Shown here one piece after another: positions 10,415 through 22,142 of a stretch of DNA of 64,000 nt. The DNA comes from Thuidium tamariscinum (Eukaryota; Streptophyta; Bryopsida; Hypnales; Thuidiaceae). Below the pieces are notes generated by a model. The model did not search any database, was not told where the DNA came from, and saw only the letters and a list, made by a program, of their open reading frames with translations. Where the stretch lies: NCBI GenBank assembly GCA_947034885.2, contig OX344750.2:40720821-40784820 (forward strand). The letters run 5' to 3'. Each line of letters begins with the position of its first letter. The first letter of the stretch is position 1. The position numbers and the translations under genes were made by a program.

Positions 10415-11721
10415 TTGCATGCACGCACTCATTTATGCATCCGAGTGCGCTCCTGCGGCGTCAACGAAGTCTGCCAATACGACATGCGCTACGCCCACAA
10501 CTCCCTCCCCATCGGCGACCTCATCTACGAAGCCATCTCCTTCAGAAACCCGTCAGCGCTGGCAGCACTTCCACCCTCCCCAATTTCGCCTTCGACTGCG
10601 GCCGTCAAAACGTGGGCTCCTTCGCCGGAATCGTGGGTTCAGGGCAAGGCCCACTGTCCCTGAACTCCCAGCTCTCGTCGTCCATCGCCAACGTGTTCTC
10701 TTACTGTTTATCTAGTCGCATGGACTCCTTGGGAGCCAGCAGTACACTGACTGTTGGGCTGTCCCTGCGGTGGGGAATCTGGTGTACACTCTGATACATG
10801 GTGACAAATCCGAGGCAGCCGACGTTTTATTACTTACAGCTGATCGAATGGGATTTCCGTGGGAGGGGTGGGCGGGGTTGAGTATCGATCCATGTGTGTT
10901 CAGTGTTGTGCCGGAGACAGGGAAAGGCGGGGTAATTCTGGACTCGGGGACGACGTTTACGAGGCTCAACATGCCTGCATTTAACCACAGGAAGATCGGG
11001 AGGGCGTTACCCCCCGGGGTATTTTTTGGAGCATGTAACTATACCCCCCCTTTGACTTTCTGAAAACAGAAAGTCAAAGGGGGGGTATAGTTACATGCTC
11101 CAAAAAATACCCCGGGGGGTAACGCCCTCCCGCTCTTCCTGTGAACGCTGTCGTACAGGGTCCGTACTCAAACCAGAAACCTCAGGCTTTTTAATTCATT
11201 TTGAAGTTCAAAACGTTTCATCGAAACTCGTACTACTAGAATATTATAATTCATGTGATCAAGCAAATGATAAGTATATAGACGTTGTAATTAATAAACA
11301 CTTCCAAGATGATAGCCTGGATGACGAACGTTCACTGCACTTCTTCGGTCCCAAATCGGAACCGTCAATATCGTTAAATTGGCTTGATCGATGTTTCGAG
11401 TTGAAGACTGGTATTAATTCCCAGCCCCGTGGCATGGACTTGTGCTGGGCGTCGAATCCTGCCCCTCGATCTGACCATGCGTGGTGCTCCATTTCCAAGA
11501 CACCGACCTGGTTTTGCAGGCGGAGAATTTGTTGGTGTAGCGGGGTCAGGGCGTGGTGTGCCTGGCCATGCATGATGGGCACCAACGGATTCTGCATCAT
11601 CGGGAACATCCAGCAGGCGAACCATCTGGTTGGTGTACAAGGTCCCGGCCAAGCGATTCGGCCTTTGCGACCCAGACCTGTTCCCCGTGATCGAACCCAT
11701 CTCTTCATCGAGATAGAGTTT
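10415..11721 (+). pseudogene. Nepenthesin/CDR1-type aspartic protease pseudogene
   Basis: Fragments of a plant A1-family aspartic protease run in order but in shifting frames. A CQYDMRYAHNSLPIGDL segment (from about 10,470) matches the family's 'CQY..YGDGS...GDLA' region. Next come FAFDCGRQNVGSFAGIVGSG and GPLSLNSQL, then the second catalytic motif VILDSGTTFTRL (about 10,930-10,970), and finally a GFCIIGNIQQANHL segment (about 11,585-11,630), the usual 'SIIGNIQQ' C-terminal signature. The N-terminal part with the first DTG motif is not seen. Frame changes, a 158-bp palindrome at 10,986-11,143 and unrelated sequence to about 11,400 interrupt the gene. Family members are normally secreted or vacuolar endopeptidases; this copy cannot make one. 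The 209-codon open frame at 11,095-11,724 crosses the break and is not a genuine protein. Confidence 0.85.
10986..11143. repeat. 158-bp near-perfect palindrome
   Basis: Arms of 77 nt (10,986-11,062 and 11,067-11,143) are reverse complements with one mismatch and a 4-nt AAAA spacer. The arms contain runs of seven C or seven G and a CCCCCCGGGG block. The structure interrupts the aspartic protease relic. It could be a hairpin-forming inverted duplication, a tiny foldback insertion or an assembly artefact. Confidence 0.9.
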
Positions 11722-11724
11722 TAG

Positions 11725-12590
11725 GGTTCAGGGTTTGCACGTTCAGCATCATTCTGCTGAGTGCAACCTAGCTGCTGAATTTCGGATTTGAAGATCTCCC
11801 TAGACGATAATAAAGTATTAAGTAAAGGATATAAGTTATATAACATTACCAAGATTTTATTCATTGATAGATACCACATACTTAGGCTCATAATACAAAG
11901 ACATCTTTTTGGAAGTCAAATATGAGTTTACAATGCTAATTTAAGCGGGAATTTAAGTTCCAAAACCGTAACGTTGGACCATTTAGACTGAACTGGCAAT
12001 AGAACTAGTCTTGTTCAGACTAACAGTAGGGTCCATATAATGAACTTGATCATGCCATCATGGCATGAATCCACGGTAAGAAAATTAGGAAGTTCCAGAA
12101 GCAAGGACCTGGCTGCCTTTGCATTGGTCAACAATTCACAGCCGCCCTCGAGCTTGAAAGTTCTAGATATGATGGATCCAAATAAGGCTTCATTTTGCAG
12201 TCTCAGAAAAAAATTGACTTTATCAGGACGCCACGGATCCATGAAACCTCTAAAAGTTTTTTTTTTTTTTTTTTAAACAACTGAAACGGAATTTCATTGT
12301 AAAGGTTAGAATACAAAAAGAACAGCTCCACATGTGGAAACCTCTGAAAGTTTGGTTCTCCACTTATGGTATGAGGAGCTTGTTTGCAATATTTCAATTT
12401 CAAACTCTGGCAGAGACAGAAGATTGTGTTTGACATTGAAGGCATCAATTGCAACTTTTGCAAGCTAGAATTCAAGCTAGCAGCCTGTACACATAATTAC
12501 AAACTTGCACCAGTGACTCAGTTTTCTGTTTAATTCGAGTGCATGTGTGCATGGGGCTTGCATAGTAGGACAGGATAGAATGAGCTCTTC
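11725..12590. other. Intergenic sequence between two pseudogenes
   Basis: No gene recognised. A T tract of about 18 lies at 12,257-12,274. The open frames here (75-90 codons) have no domain resemblance. Confidence 0.45.
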
Positions 12591-12594
12591 TACT

Positions 12595-15510
12595 TCCTCG
12601 TATTTGTGTTGCTTCGGTCAGTTGCCGGTGACGGCACACGACTCGTCTTCCATTCCTTTCCCACTGAAGATGATAGCATCATAACCCTCGGAGATGTTGC
12701 ATACAATGGCGCCAATCAATCTTACGTCTTCAACAGGCGTGCCACGCACTTGCGAGGATCTTGTGGAGTGTTGTTCTATGGGAAGAAGATACACATTCAG
12801 GATGTCGCAACTGGGAGAGTTGCTTCGTTCACCACCTCATTCTCATTCACCTTCAAAACTCTCGAGGTACCTCGGCATAAAAGCAGTTCTCCGAGAGACA
12901 ATGACCACAGCGGAATCCTCTTCGCATTATTGAAGAGCTTGAGCATGCGTGCTCATCTGCAAGATCTCATATCGGATTCAGGAAGCGCTGGTGCATGCAA
13001 GAGTCCTCTCCATCCAAGTCATTCACACCACAGATACACTGAGTCAAGCTTCCTGATCAGTTTCAACGACATGGGGAAGTACCATACTAATTTTCAAGAC
13101 GCTGGCAATAGCAACATCAGGGTGGGAAAAAATCGTGATTACGAATATGACATCAAAGCGGGTGATTGCAAGAAACACTTGTCTTATTTTGTGTCACATG
13201 TTGCATTCTAATTTATGTTTTGGCCATAACTTTTGTGTTTTAGCTCCGATTAACTTAAGATTTGTAGGGAAGGTACTCATAACTATCATAAACCTTTCAT
13301 AATTTTTTTTATAATTTTCAAAAATAATTTACTATTAAAAAATAGACCCCAATTGGATGTCACACTTGGCAGTTTAGGGGTTTTTAGTACCTAAACTATA
13401 CCTATTTTTAATGATTTTAATATGAAATTTGAAAGAGATGGTCTTCTAGTAGACTCCTAGCTCTCGAGGAAAGGATTTTTTAAGAAAGTTAATTTTGTGA
13501 GGTGGGGAGGTCTACAAAGTGAGCTTCCTTCTGCTTGTATTTTGAAATATATAAAATATTATTTTGATGGGTTTTTTTGTGACTGAACATCTCCATAAAG
13601 TTGTTGCAAATGGACACTTTTTATTTTTTGAAAATATTTATTTTTACTATTTTTCCCTAATTAAAACATGAAAGTATGTATTTTCTGGAGGTTTGGCTCT
13701 TTTCAAGTTCTCCTACTTAAAGAAATTTTCTATCCATTTTCTTCAGTGAAAACCTTCATCTTAGAGGTATATACACTATTCATATTTTTCAAATTTTTTT
13801 AAAATTAATTTTCTAATTTTAAAGTATTCCCCAAAAAATCAGCCAAACGCAACAAATAGGACAGGTGTTTCTTGCAATCACCCACACTCATAGCCTCTGT
13901 GGCAGCGATACCTACTGCTCATATTTTTGCGATGGGAAATCTTCACTGCTTGGATTGATTTCAAGAGCTCAGCTCGGACACTTGAAGTGTGGCTTGCGAA
14001 TGGATCCAAACCCAGCGTGAAGAAGCCCCTGCAACCTCAGCTACTCATTCCCGACTACAAATTCCCCGAAATACTTAGCGATGAAGTGATCCCTGTCTTT
14101 GGGGGAGGCTCCGATGTCCAACGTGTCGAAGCGCATGAGCTCTTGTCGTGGGAATTCTTCAGTAGTGAGGTTTCAAATGTCCCTTCCTCCCAAACCCCAA
14201 ATCATTTTTGGAAGAACAAAACATGGGGTGGGGTGAACATAGGAGTTCTAGGGTTGGTTGTAGCAGCTGCAGTCATCATTCTCTGGTGCGCCTCCCGCCT
14301 TGTGAGCCCATCCAAAAGATATCGCTACAAGCCACTAGGCCATAGCACAGGTCCACATGCATTCTCGTATGCAGAGCTCCGGATGGCCACTAACAACTTC
14401 CATGAAAGAAATTTGCTTGGTATCGGTGGATCGGGGTCTGTCTACAAAGGCTCCTTTGAAGCTCCTGGTGGAACCCATTTTGTGGCCGTGAAGCAAATCA
14501 AGTTCGTGGAGTCCAAGCAGGCGGAGTCCCTCTTTCATGCGGAAGTGGCTAGTCTTGGCCAAATTCGGCACCACAATGGAGTTCAGTTGCAAGGCTAGTG
14601 TCAAGAAAAAGGTCGCATTTTAGTTTATGACTTCATGCCCAATGGAGGCCTCAATGAATGGCTTCACATCCAATAGCCATGGTCTCCAACACCAAAAGAT
14701 TGTCCTCTCTTTAGAAAGGCAGTGCTCTATCTTGTAAGGAGTGGGTGCAACTTTGGAATACTTGCACAAGGATTGCTTGAGTTGCGTTTTGCATTGAGAC
14801 ATCAAGTCTAGCAATGTGTTGTTGGATGTGGATTTCAATGCACATTTGAGAGACTTTAGACTTGCTCACATGATGGACCACCACAAGTTGGACGAAACCA
14901 CTTTGGCAACTTGAACTCTTGGCTACATAGCTCCCGAGGTGCCCTACACCGGCAAAGCTACTAAGGAATAAGATGTTTTTAGTTTTGGCACTTGGGTGCT
15001 TGAAGTTGTGTGTGGAAGGCATCCCTTGGATATGCAAACAATGGAACCAGAGGATCTTGTGTTGTTGCACATTGTTTGGCGAGCTCATGAAAGTAGGTCT
15101 CTTTTTGATGTGATAGATCCAACATTGCTTCAAGCTCTTGAACCTTTAAGTTCTATAGTTGATCAAAAAGATGAAGATGCAATAGTATTGCCTCCTTCAC
15201 CTTTAGACTTTAACCTAGGTAGTGACAACAATGTGCTAGGTAGTTCAATAGTCTTGAATGTAGATGTTTAAGTGTATGCAACTATGGTTGTAGATCTCCT
15301 TCGTTTGGGCCTCTTAAGTTGCCTTCTTAATCCAAAGGCTCGACCATCTATAGGACAAGTGAACGGAATATTGCAACAAATAAGTGATATGAAATATGCA
15401 TCGATCATCAACAATATTTTTGATGCCTTTGTTACCAACCACCAAGCCTCGGGGATTTTACAGTTCATTAGAATTCTCTCAAACTTCTCCTATTTTAGGC
15501 TAAAGTAATA
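12595..15510 (+). pseudogene. L-type lectin-domain receptor-like kinase pseudogene
   Basis: An ancestral L-type lectin receptor kinase can be followed across the region. The legume-lectin domain begins near 12,640 (FHSFPTEDDSIITLGDVAYN, then VASFTTSFSFTFKT) and resumes after an insertion with WIDFKSSARTLEVWLANGS. A membrane segment follows (IGVLGLVVAAAVIILWCA, about 14,240-14,290), then a kinase domain with P-loop LGIGGSGSVYKG and VAVKQIK. Inactivating changes are visible: TAG at 14,596-14,598; a frame change after it; TGA in place of the catalytic-loop Arg (14,795-14,797); DFG changed to DFR; TGA at 14,912-14,914; TAA at 14,969-14,971. The kinase tail NPKARPSIGQVNGILQQISD is still readable near 15,330-15,390. 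Such kinases are plasma-membrane receptors in defence signalling; this copy is dead. Confidence 0.92.
13160..13883. mobile_element. 724-bp inverted-repeat insertion in the lectin domain
   Basis: The ends GGGTGATTGCAAGAAACAC (13,160) and its reverse complement (ending 13,883) continue as a roughly 30-bp inverted repeat with few mismatches. The interior is AT-rich and non-coding, unlike the GC-richer pseudogene on both sides, and the lectin similarity stops and restarts at the ends. No clear target duplication was found. Confidence 0.75.
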
Positions 15511-17580
15511 TTCCTAGCTTGGAAGCTCATACTAAGTTGGTTGTAGACAATTCTTCATTAAAACCGTACACGCCGTTACACAATTTACCTAAAGATGATT
15601 AAATTTTTGTAGATTTTTTTGGTGTTGGCACTATTGAGATTGTTTGTTCATTAGGCCCAAAATAATCATGTGTATGGTTTGACACAAAGAGAATTCTAAT
15701 TCCATATTCTTTTGGCTCAGGGCATTGACCTCCATTTCACTAGTTGCTTAACTACTAACTATCTGATGACCTTAGGATTTGGGGCCCTTGTTGTAGAAGA
15801 ATTCTTGTTGCTTCCCGTGTACACTGTTTGTCACAAGTATAATAGTATACTTTCTTTTTTAGATGCTTAATCCTTGAAGGACGGAGTAGTAGCCATGAAA
15901 ATCATACATTTTGGGTGCACAATCACTATGCACCCAAATTTTTTTTTAAGTAATCTTTTTTTTGTCAGAAATTTTTCATTTCTATTTAAAATATATATAT
16001 GAAATTGCCAAATTTGAATGAAAAAGTGTTTGAGTATGATTGAAAAGTGTTTTTGGTCCAAAAGATGAATGGATGTAGAAATATAATGCTTCACCAAATT
16101 TTAAGTGATTGCCATCTTGACATTTTTTCAGAACTAAAAAAAGGCTGACCACCAGTCGTCTGCTGATTCCATGAGTTTGAGAGGCTGAACTTCTGGTACT
16201 GTAGTATCGACAGTCAATGTTCCTCGGCATCGAATTTTTGGGGCGAAGTGTGCAGCCCAGCAGGCTCGATGACAACATTTAGAGTTTCTGTGAAGTATTC
16301 AATCGAATTTCCTCATCAGTGTCTTGCTAATGGTGGCCATCGATGGAAAGACTTTGAGAGAAAGACCAGGTTATCTAAGTGCTTTTCAATCATATTCATA
16401 CACTTTTTCATTCAATCATATTCATACGTACTTCTCAATCATATTCAGGAAGTTATGTAAATGCTTTTTTTTCATTTTGGAAAGATTGCAAGAAGGGAAA
16501 GCATTGATTTTTAGTTTCTCCCCAACTCTCCTGTGATTGTTACATGGCATTCTTGAACAAGAACAATGTAATTGTGAGGCAATTTGATCCCACATCTCCT
16601 CTCCAACTAAATCCTTACCACAATGTGTAATGTAAATGCGGTTGTAGATAGGATTTACAAATTCAAATTTAGAAGCCAAAGTTGATGCCATAGTCTCTGT
16701 CCGATATATAGACAGAAGTGACAAACTCTTCACTCACACTAGCCTTTCGGGAAATGGGTGTAAGTGTAGTTTTTCTCTTTCTACATTGGAATTCACATCC
16801 AACTCGTTATCCAAGAATCTTCATTAATAAGAACGGTGTGACCATGAAGCTTTGTCTTAGGGAAACAACAATATTAGTTTTATCGCTAGAAAATACTAAA
16901 TAGAGGGGAAATTAAACAAAATTATTAAAATGAATAAATAGTGGAGTTGACTAGGTTTGCTTAAATGACCCTCCTTGGCTAGCCATGGGTCTACCTAAGT
17001 GGCCTCCCCCCTCCTCATTGAAGGAAGGTTTTACCTAGATAAACTCCATCTTCAACCAAACAAGGGTCCACGTAAGCATCCTTATCAAGCAAGAAAATGT
17101 CTATTCATGTCATTGTGGTGTAGTGTGAATGAGTTATAGATAAGATTTGGAAAGAGAGATCCAAAACTCATCATCCATACCATGGTCTCTATCCAAAAGG
17201 ACAAAGCTAATAAATCACAAGCGAGAACATGATCTGCATTGACTACTAAGGAAAAGGAACACAAGAAGCCCCATTGATGCATCAAATTCTCAAACAAATT
17301 TATTTCTCACAGAAGCTCTAGCACTTCCTTGTGTATTTAAGCCCTTCCAACACCGGAAACAAAAAAATTAAGAACTTCAATGCAAAAGAGGCAATACATA
17401 ATGCATAAGTTCTTTGACACTTATTTTGGCAAGAATTGACAATGTGACAAAAAGAAGCAACACGGCCTGTTTTCAATTTCCCTGACCCCTACCCATCCCA
17501 ATTAGAGAATTAGGAGCTGTTGGATTTGAAATCAAAAAAATCCCACCCACCTCCAAGAAAAATCAACAACCATCAAATAC
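15511..17580. other. Intergenic sequence with small hairpins
   Basis: No gene recognised. A hairpin at about 15,908-15,942 pairs TTTTGGGTGCA with TGCACCCAAA. A TGAATGAAAAAGTGT stretch near 16,016 is repeated in reverse near 16,380-16,420, suggesting an old inverted-repeat element. The rest is unexplained. Confidence 0.45.
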
Positions 17581-17600
17581 ATATACTAAATATAGATATT

Positions 17601-17816
17601 GAGTACAAATATTGAATATAATTACATAAATATGGATACAAAATACAAATATTGAATATAATTACATAAATATGGATACAAAATACAAATATTGAATATA
17701 ATTACATAAATATGGATACAAAATACAAATATTGAATATAATTACATAAATATGGATACAAAATACAAATATTGAATATAATTACATAAATATGGATACA
17801 AAATACAAATATTGAA
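17601..17816 (+). repeat. 40-bp AT-rich minisatellite, about 5.4 copies
   Basis: Units begin at 17,601, 17,641, 17,681, 17,721, 17,761 and 17,801 with a period of exactly 40 bp and almost no variation. The unit contains AATACAAATATTGAATATAA. Copies are contiguous with no spacers, so this is not a CRISPR array. The near identity implies recent expansion. Confidence 0.95.
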
Positions 17817-18174
17817 ATTGGATACAAATATGGATACTAAATATAAATACAAACACAGTAATGTAAATATAAATGCTATTCTCTTATCCCAAACTAATTG
17901 TATGGAGGCCCACCTTCTCAAAATTATAAGAGGGAGTGGGAGGAGGGGAACTGAAAATTAATTTAATATTTAAATCAGATTGTGTGTGTGGAAATAATTT
18001 AAATTTTAAAATTTTAGAGCTCATTGCAAGAGTTTGCCACAATGACAATGAGCTCAAAAGAGGGAGTAATTGCCTCAACAATGACAGAATTTTTTTCCAA
18101 AAGAAGGTTCTCTTCTCATTGAAAAAGACAACAAATTACAACAACTGGTAATTTATTCAAAAAAATTTACATAC
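17817..18174. other. AT-rich intergenic sequence
   Basis: Degenerate AT-rich sequence following the minisatellite. No gene seen. Confidence 0.45.
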
Positions 18175-18568
18175 AGTGAAAACACCCAAAACCGTCCAAA
18201 TAAGGAATTGAGCATGGTTGGAGGCATCTTTTTCTAAAACTAGTATTTTTCTAGTACTAACGAGAGAAAATAATGAATATTAAAAAAAAATTAAAATTTT
18301 CGGAATCAGTATGTAATTTCTACAAATTTTCAAAGAGTTGGCTCCCTAGACCATTGGAACCGTCCTATAGGTGTACCCTAAACTGAACTCTGCTGAAACC
18401 AGTTGTTAGTGAATAAGAATTATACATGTATCTTACAACTGCGTCAGCAAATTAGAATTAAACATTTGTCAGACACTTTAATGAATGCTTATGGACAGAT
18501 TTAGTGACACTCTAGGGACTAGGGACCAGGAATAGGTACAGGGACGGAAATGGGTGTTTCTCCCTTAA
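18175..18568. mobile_element. 385-bp repeat, copy 2
   Basis: Closely matches 1,804-2,190 along its length, from AACACCCA...CCGTCCAAATAAGGAATT to GGTACAGGGACGG...TGGGTGTTTCTCCC. The same short inverted ends are present. No coding capacity. Confidence 0.75.
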
Positions 18569-19024
18569 GGTAGAAGTATTAATGAGAGTGGTACTTAGGT
18601 TTGTACACATACAAGCATCCGAATTGGCACATGAATGTGGTTTGTAATACCAAACTTCCTTAATTTTTTGTTCAATTTTTTTGACAATTGTAAGACACTT
18701 CCCAACACAACTTAGCATGCCTTTTTTGGACATCACATAAACAAGCTAGAAATCGTCAAAGTATTAAATATACAAAGTGCATGATCTAAATTCAACCCTA
18801 AATTTTGATGCTCAATCCATGTACATTTTAGACAAGAATCTATAGGGATTGGTTTTGATTTAGAGCTATAGTAATGAGGTGTAGTTACCATCTTATTTAC
18901 AGATGAAAAAACAGTAAAAAAATTAGGTTTCATTGTGCTTAGTAAGAGAACAAATACAAATCAGAAAGGAGAGATTGAAACTATTGAATAGTCCCTTTTT
19001 AGCACTAGATCTTTTTTTCATTTT
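18569..19024. other. Intergenic, nothing recognised
   Basis: No gene or repeat relation seen. Confidence 0.4.
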
Positions 19025-19230
19025 TGAAGAAGTGCCATAGTGGTGATATAAAATGTTATAGTGGTGCTCCAAATTGCAACAGTCATCCACTTATTGGATA
19101 TATTGTATGGTTTTCATCCACAATTTGACGACTTCATCTAATATTTTTTTTAATTTCAAAGTTTTCTAGTGATTTCATCCAATTTTTTTGGCATTTTTCA
19201 TAACCTTTTTTAACCAGATTTCTTTTCCCT
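19025..19230 (+). repeat. Dispersed AT-rich repeat, family K
   Basis: Resembles 25,930-26,110 in the same order (GTGATATAAAATGTT, then a CATCCACAATTTG-like stretch and GTGCAAT). Non-coding; boundaries not defined. Confidence 0.5.
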
Positions 19231-19582
19231 GGTGCAATCTAGGGACAAAAAACCAAAAAAGAAAGCCCTTCACAACACCACTCAGGATTTTTGAGTTTGT
19301 TTTTGTAATTGTTTTAATTTCTTTCCCTTGGCCGGTGTGGTAGAGGGGTGGCTTGTATTTTTATCCTCTCTGCCATTCTGTATAGGTGGTGCCCTTCATT
19401 GGTTTGTTTTTTTAAAAATATTTAAAAAAAATTCCATAACACATACGGAGTATATATTTAGAATGTACTCAGTGGAAAATTACCCGGTCATATATAATAT
19501 ATTCCTCATCACACAACGTAGTAAGAGGGAATTATCTCATTTTTTCATGTGTTTTCAATAGCAACTTTGATTTTTTTTCCAT

Positions 19583-20010
19583 TTAACCCCTAAATGCCCA
19601 AGGCCTATTTTGAGCTTCTTGGAATTTGCTCTAAATTGAACAAAAATCTAACATTTTGATAAGTTGAATCAATTTTTTTTGAATTGTAACTATACAAATT
19701 CAAAGTAGACATGTTAAAGATGACATAGGAAAAGGAAACACACCAATATCACTTATGGATTGAAAGATTATAATGTTTGATCATGAGGGTGTAAAAACTA
19801 TGAAAATCTTTGAGCTCTCTTTTTGCATGTCAAATCTAAAAATTTGGTCACCAAAAAAATATGAGGTTGAAGGGCCTAACAAGCATAACCTCAATCAATT
19901 TATAGCTTTTCAAAATCTACTCTACAATTTTTTTAAATGAATTTTTAGTGTGATTTTTTCTCTAAGATCTAGTGAATTTGAGGCTCATTTCTGAGAGTCC
20001 TTAACACTAC
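19583..20010 (+). mobile_element. TTAA-ended repeat, family A, copy
   Basis: Starts TTAACCCCTAAATGCCCAAG at 19,583 and matches 7,155 onward, and 4,988 downward in reverse. The right end is not clear. Non-coding. Confidence 0.6.
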
Positions 20011-20574
20011 AAAATGTTAAGAATGCAATGGATACCCTTGCACTTACTACAGGGGAAACTGCATCCTATTTGTCAATAATTTTGACAGAATTCTGTCAAC
20101 TTTGTTGTAGATTAGGAGTACCTGTTTCAAATACTTTTTTGACATAATTCTATCAATTTGGCTATCAATTCGAACAAAGATACACGTCAACAAGTCTTCC
20201 TCTCACTCCTTTGCAACCATAGATTTTTTTCCATGTCACTTATTCCAAAATACTATTTTTCAAGGATTTAATAAAATAGTTGAAATAATGGCTAGAAAAA
20301 AATTAGATGAAATTTTTTCAAATGAATGATAAATTTTTAGATGAAATGATTTCAAATGATAAAAAAAAATTTAAAAATTTAATCAACTTTCAAGAATGTT
20401 GACCAAAAACTAAGATCTTGGAGTTAATTTATTCACTAAATTGTTTTACTCCATGAATCATTTATATTTGGTGAAATGAATGGAGAAGTGAGGCTCTTTA
20501 TATACACATATGAAGGTAGGAGGTCGAGCAATCTATATGGGATATATGAACTCTTGAAGTTGTGAGAGTTCATA

Positions 20575-20965
20575 GTGAAGTTAGAAATCTGTAATTTTGT
20601 ATTAAAACTAAGATTTCAAACCTCATTTAAGCATAGTAAAATGTCTTTTTTCAAAAACATTTGAACAAAACTAGTTAGAATATGAATTGGAGTTTCAAGT
20701 ACAAAAATTTGTTTGACATTTCAATTTTTTAATCAAAAGTTATGGACAGATTTCAAAGAGGAAGTTTCAAAAAATATAACAAGAACAATTTCAAACACCT
20801 CTTTGAAATTTCATAACTTTTGATTGGAAACTTGAAATGTCAAAAGAATTTTTGGATGAAAAACTTGAGTTGATTTTCTAATTAATATTAGTTCAAGTTT
20901 TTTTGTGAAAAAACACATTCTTCTAAATTTGAAGTCCTATTTTCAACACAATTCCTATTTCTAAC
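20575..20965. repeat. Large imperfect palindrome (arms about 190 bp)
   Basis: The arms are centred near 20,785. Matching landmarks are AATCAAAAGTTATGGACAG to the left and CATAACTTTTGATTGG to the right, with TTTCAAAGAGG / CCTCTTTGAAA close to the axis. The outer parts (GTTAGAAATCTG / TATTTCTAAC) also pair. No coding capacity; probably a foldback-type element. Confidence 0.6.
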
Positions 20966-21049
20966 TTAACACAACCTTTTCATCTAACATCCAACTTTCA
21001 TTCCAAATTTTTGTCAATTTGTTGATAATAGTTTATGTCAAACAATGTT

Positions 21050-21804
21050 CTTGTCATCAGGAATTGCATGAAGAAGTGCCTCTTCATTGAACTCCGGCCC
21101 CTCATCAACACATTTTTTCCTTGCAATCCCCTCCTCTTTGAACATTGTCCTCTACAAACTCCCCACTCCATTGCGAATCAAATCAGCTGGAATTGCCCCC
21201 CGACCTTCTGGATGCCCAGCCTCGCTTGCCATTGGTTCCGACCCTGGCGCCCTGAGTCTAGTCAGCCAAGCCAGATTGGGTGGTTGCTGCACCAATCCCA
21301 TCTCGAGTTCTCGACTCGATGGGAGCCCCTTTCCTTTCCTTATCCCCTCCGCAGCCAATGAGCTCCCCGTCCAGGCAAAGCAGCGCTCCGATTGGGGCGC
21401 CTCCAACCGCTTGCCAGGCATTGATTCCAAGTGGGCAGGGGTCCCTGCAATTGGACGAATCCCCAGGTGACACCTCGGCTGCAGGAAGCAGCCAATGAGG
21501 AAGGCGCGGTGCAGCCGTTGCAGCCAATGGGGGGCGGCGTGGGATCTTTTCTGGTCCGTGATCCGCTGGCCATGCAGAGGCGCAGGGCAAGCAGGGGGAA
21601 AAGCAGGGGCCGGGAACTGATGAACTGGGCGGAGGGAGTTCGTGGTTTGGAACCTCGTTTCAGGGGGCGATCTGTCTGCTATCATACTGAGGATGGATCT
21701 CGGGGGCTCTGCAAAGCAGGAGACTCTGTGCCAATCGCCGCCTGGTTTCATGGGACTGCAGGGACTTCAGTTGGGTTCCCGATGCCCACGGCTTCGGCGA
21801 AGTA
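21050..21804. other. GC-rich island of unknown nature
   Basis: The base composition switches sharply from AT-rich to GC-rich. Several long open frames overlap on both strands (up to 199 codons, 21,152-21,751 minus), as expected in GC-rich DNA, and none shows a recognisable domain. It ends directly at the inverted-repeat element at 21,805. It could be a CpG-island promoter, a captured gene fragment or organelle/foreign DNA; no evidence decides. Confidence 0.4.
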
Positions 21805-22142
21805 AGAGCCAGACTCCATCAGAGCCCCGGACCTCCGATTCGTGGAGGGGGCCGGACTTTGCCACCCTGCCGGACCTTCACCTACGGATACTGAAGGTTA
21901 ATAGTAACTTGGAAGTTACTGAACAACTTGAAAAATGAGAGGGCGGTACGATTTTTTGTGAATTGAGGTTTGTTTTCTAGCGCCTCCGGGTGGCCCTCTA
22001 GCTCCCCCAGAGATGCATAGGCGGAAAACAAGGGCCGGAGGCTGGAGGTCCGCCCGGAGGTCCAACATCGGTCGATTCACGTAATGGAGGCCTCCAGACC
22101 TCCAGGAATTGGAGGTCCGAGGCTCTGATGGAGTCTGGCTCT
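21805..22142. mobile_element. 338-bp element with long inverted ends
   Basis: The left end AGAGCCAGACTCCATCAGAG and the right end (reverse complement, ending 22,142) match for about 43 bp with three or four mismatches. The interior is GC-rich in part and has no coding similarity. No convincing target duplication. Confidence 0.75.

Noticed and set aside
11095-11724. 209-codon open frame as a separate gene
   Set aside because: It begins inside the palindrome and runs out of frame through the protease C-terminal signature, so it is an artefact of the pseudogene.
17601-17816. CRISPR-like regular repeats
   Set aside because: Units are contiguous with no unique spacers and the setting is a plant nuclear genome.
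21152-21751. 199-codon minus-strand open frame in the GC-rich island
   Set aside because: Several frames overlap here on both strands and none shows a recognisable motif; GC-rich DNA has few stops.
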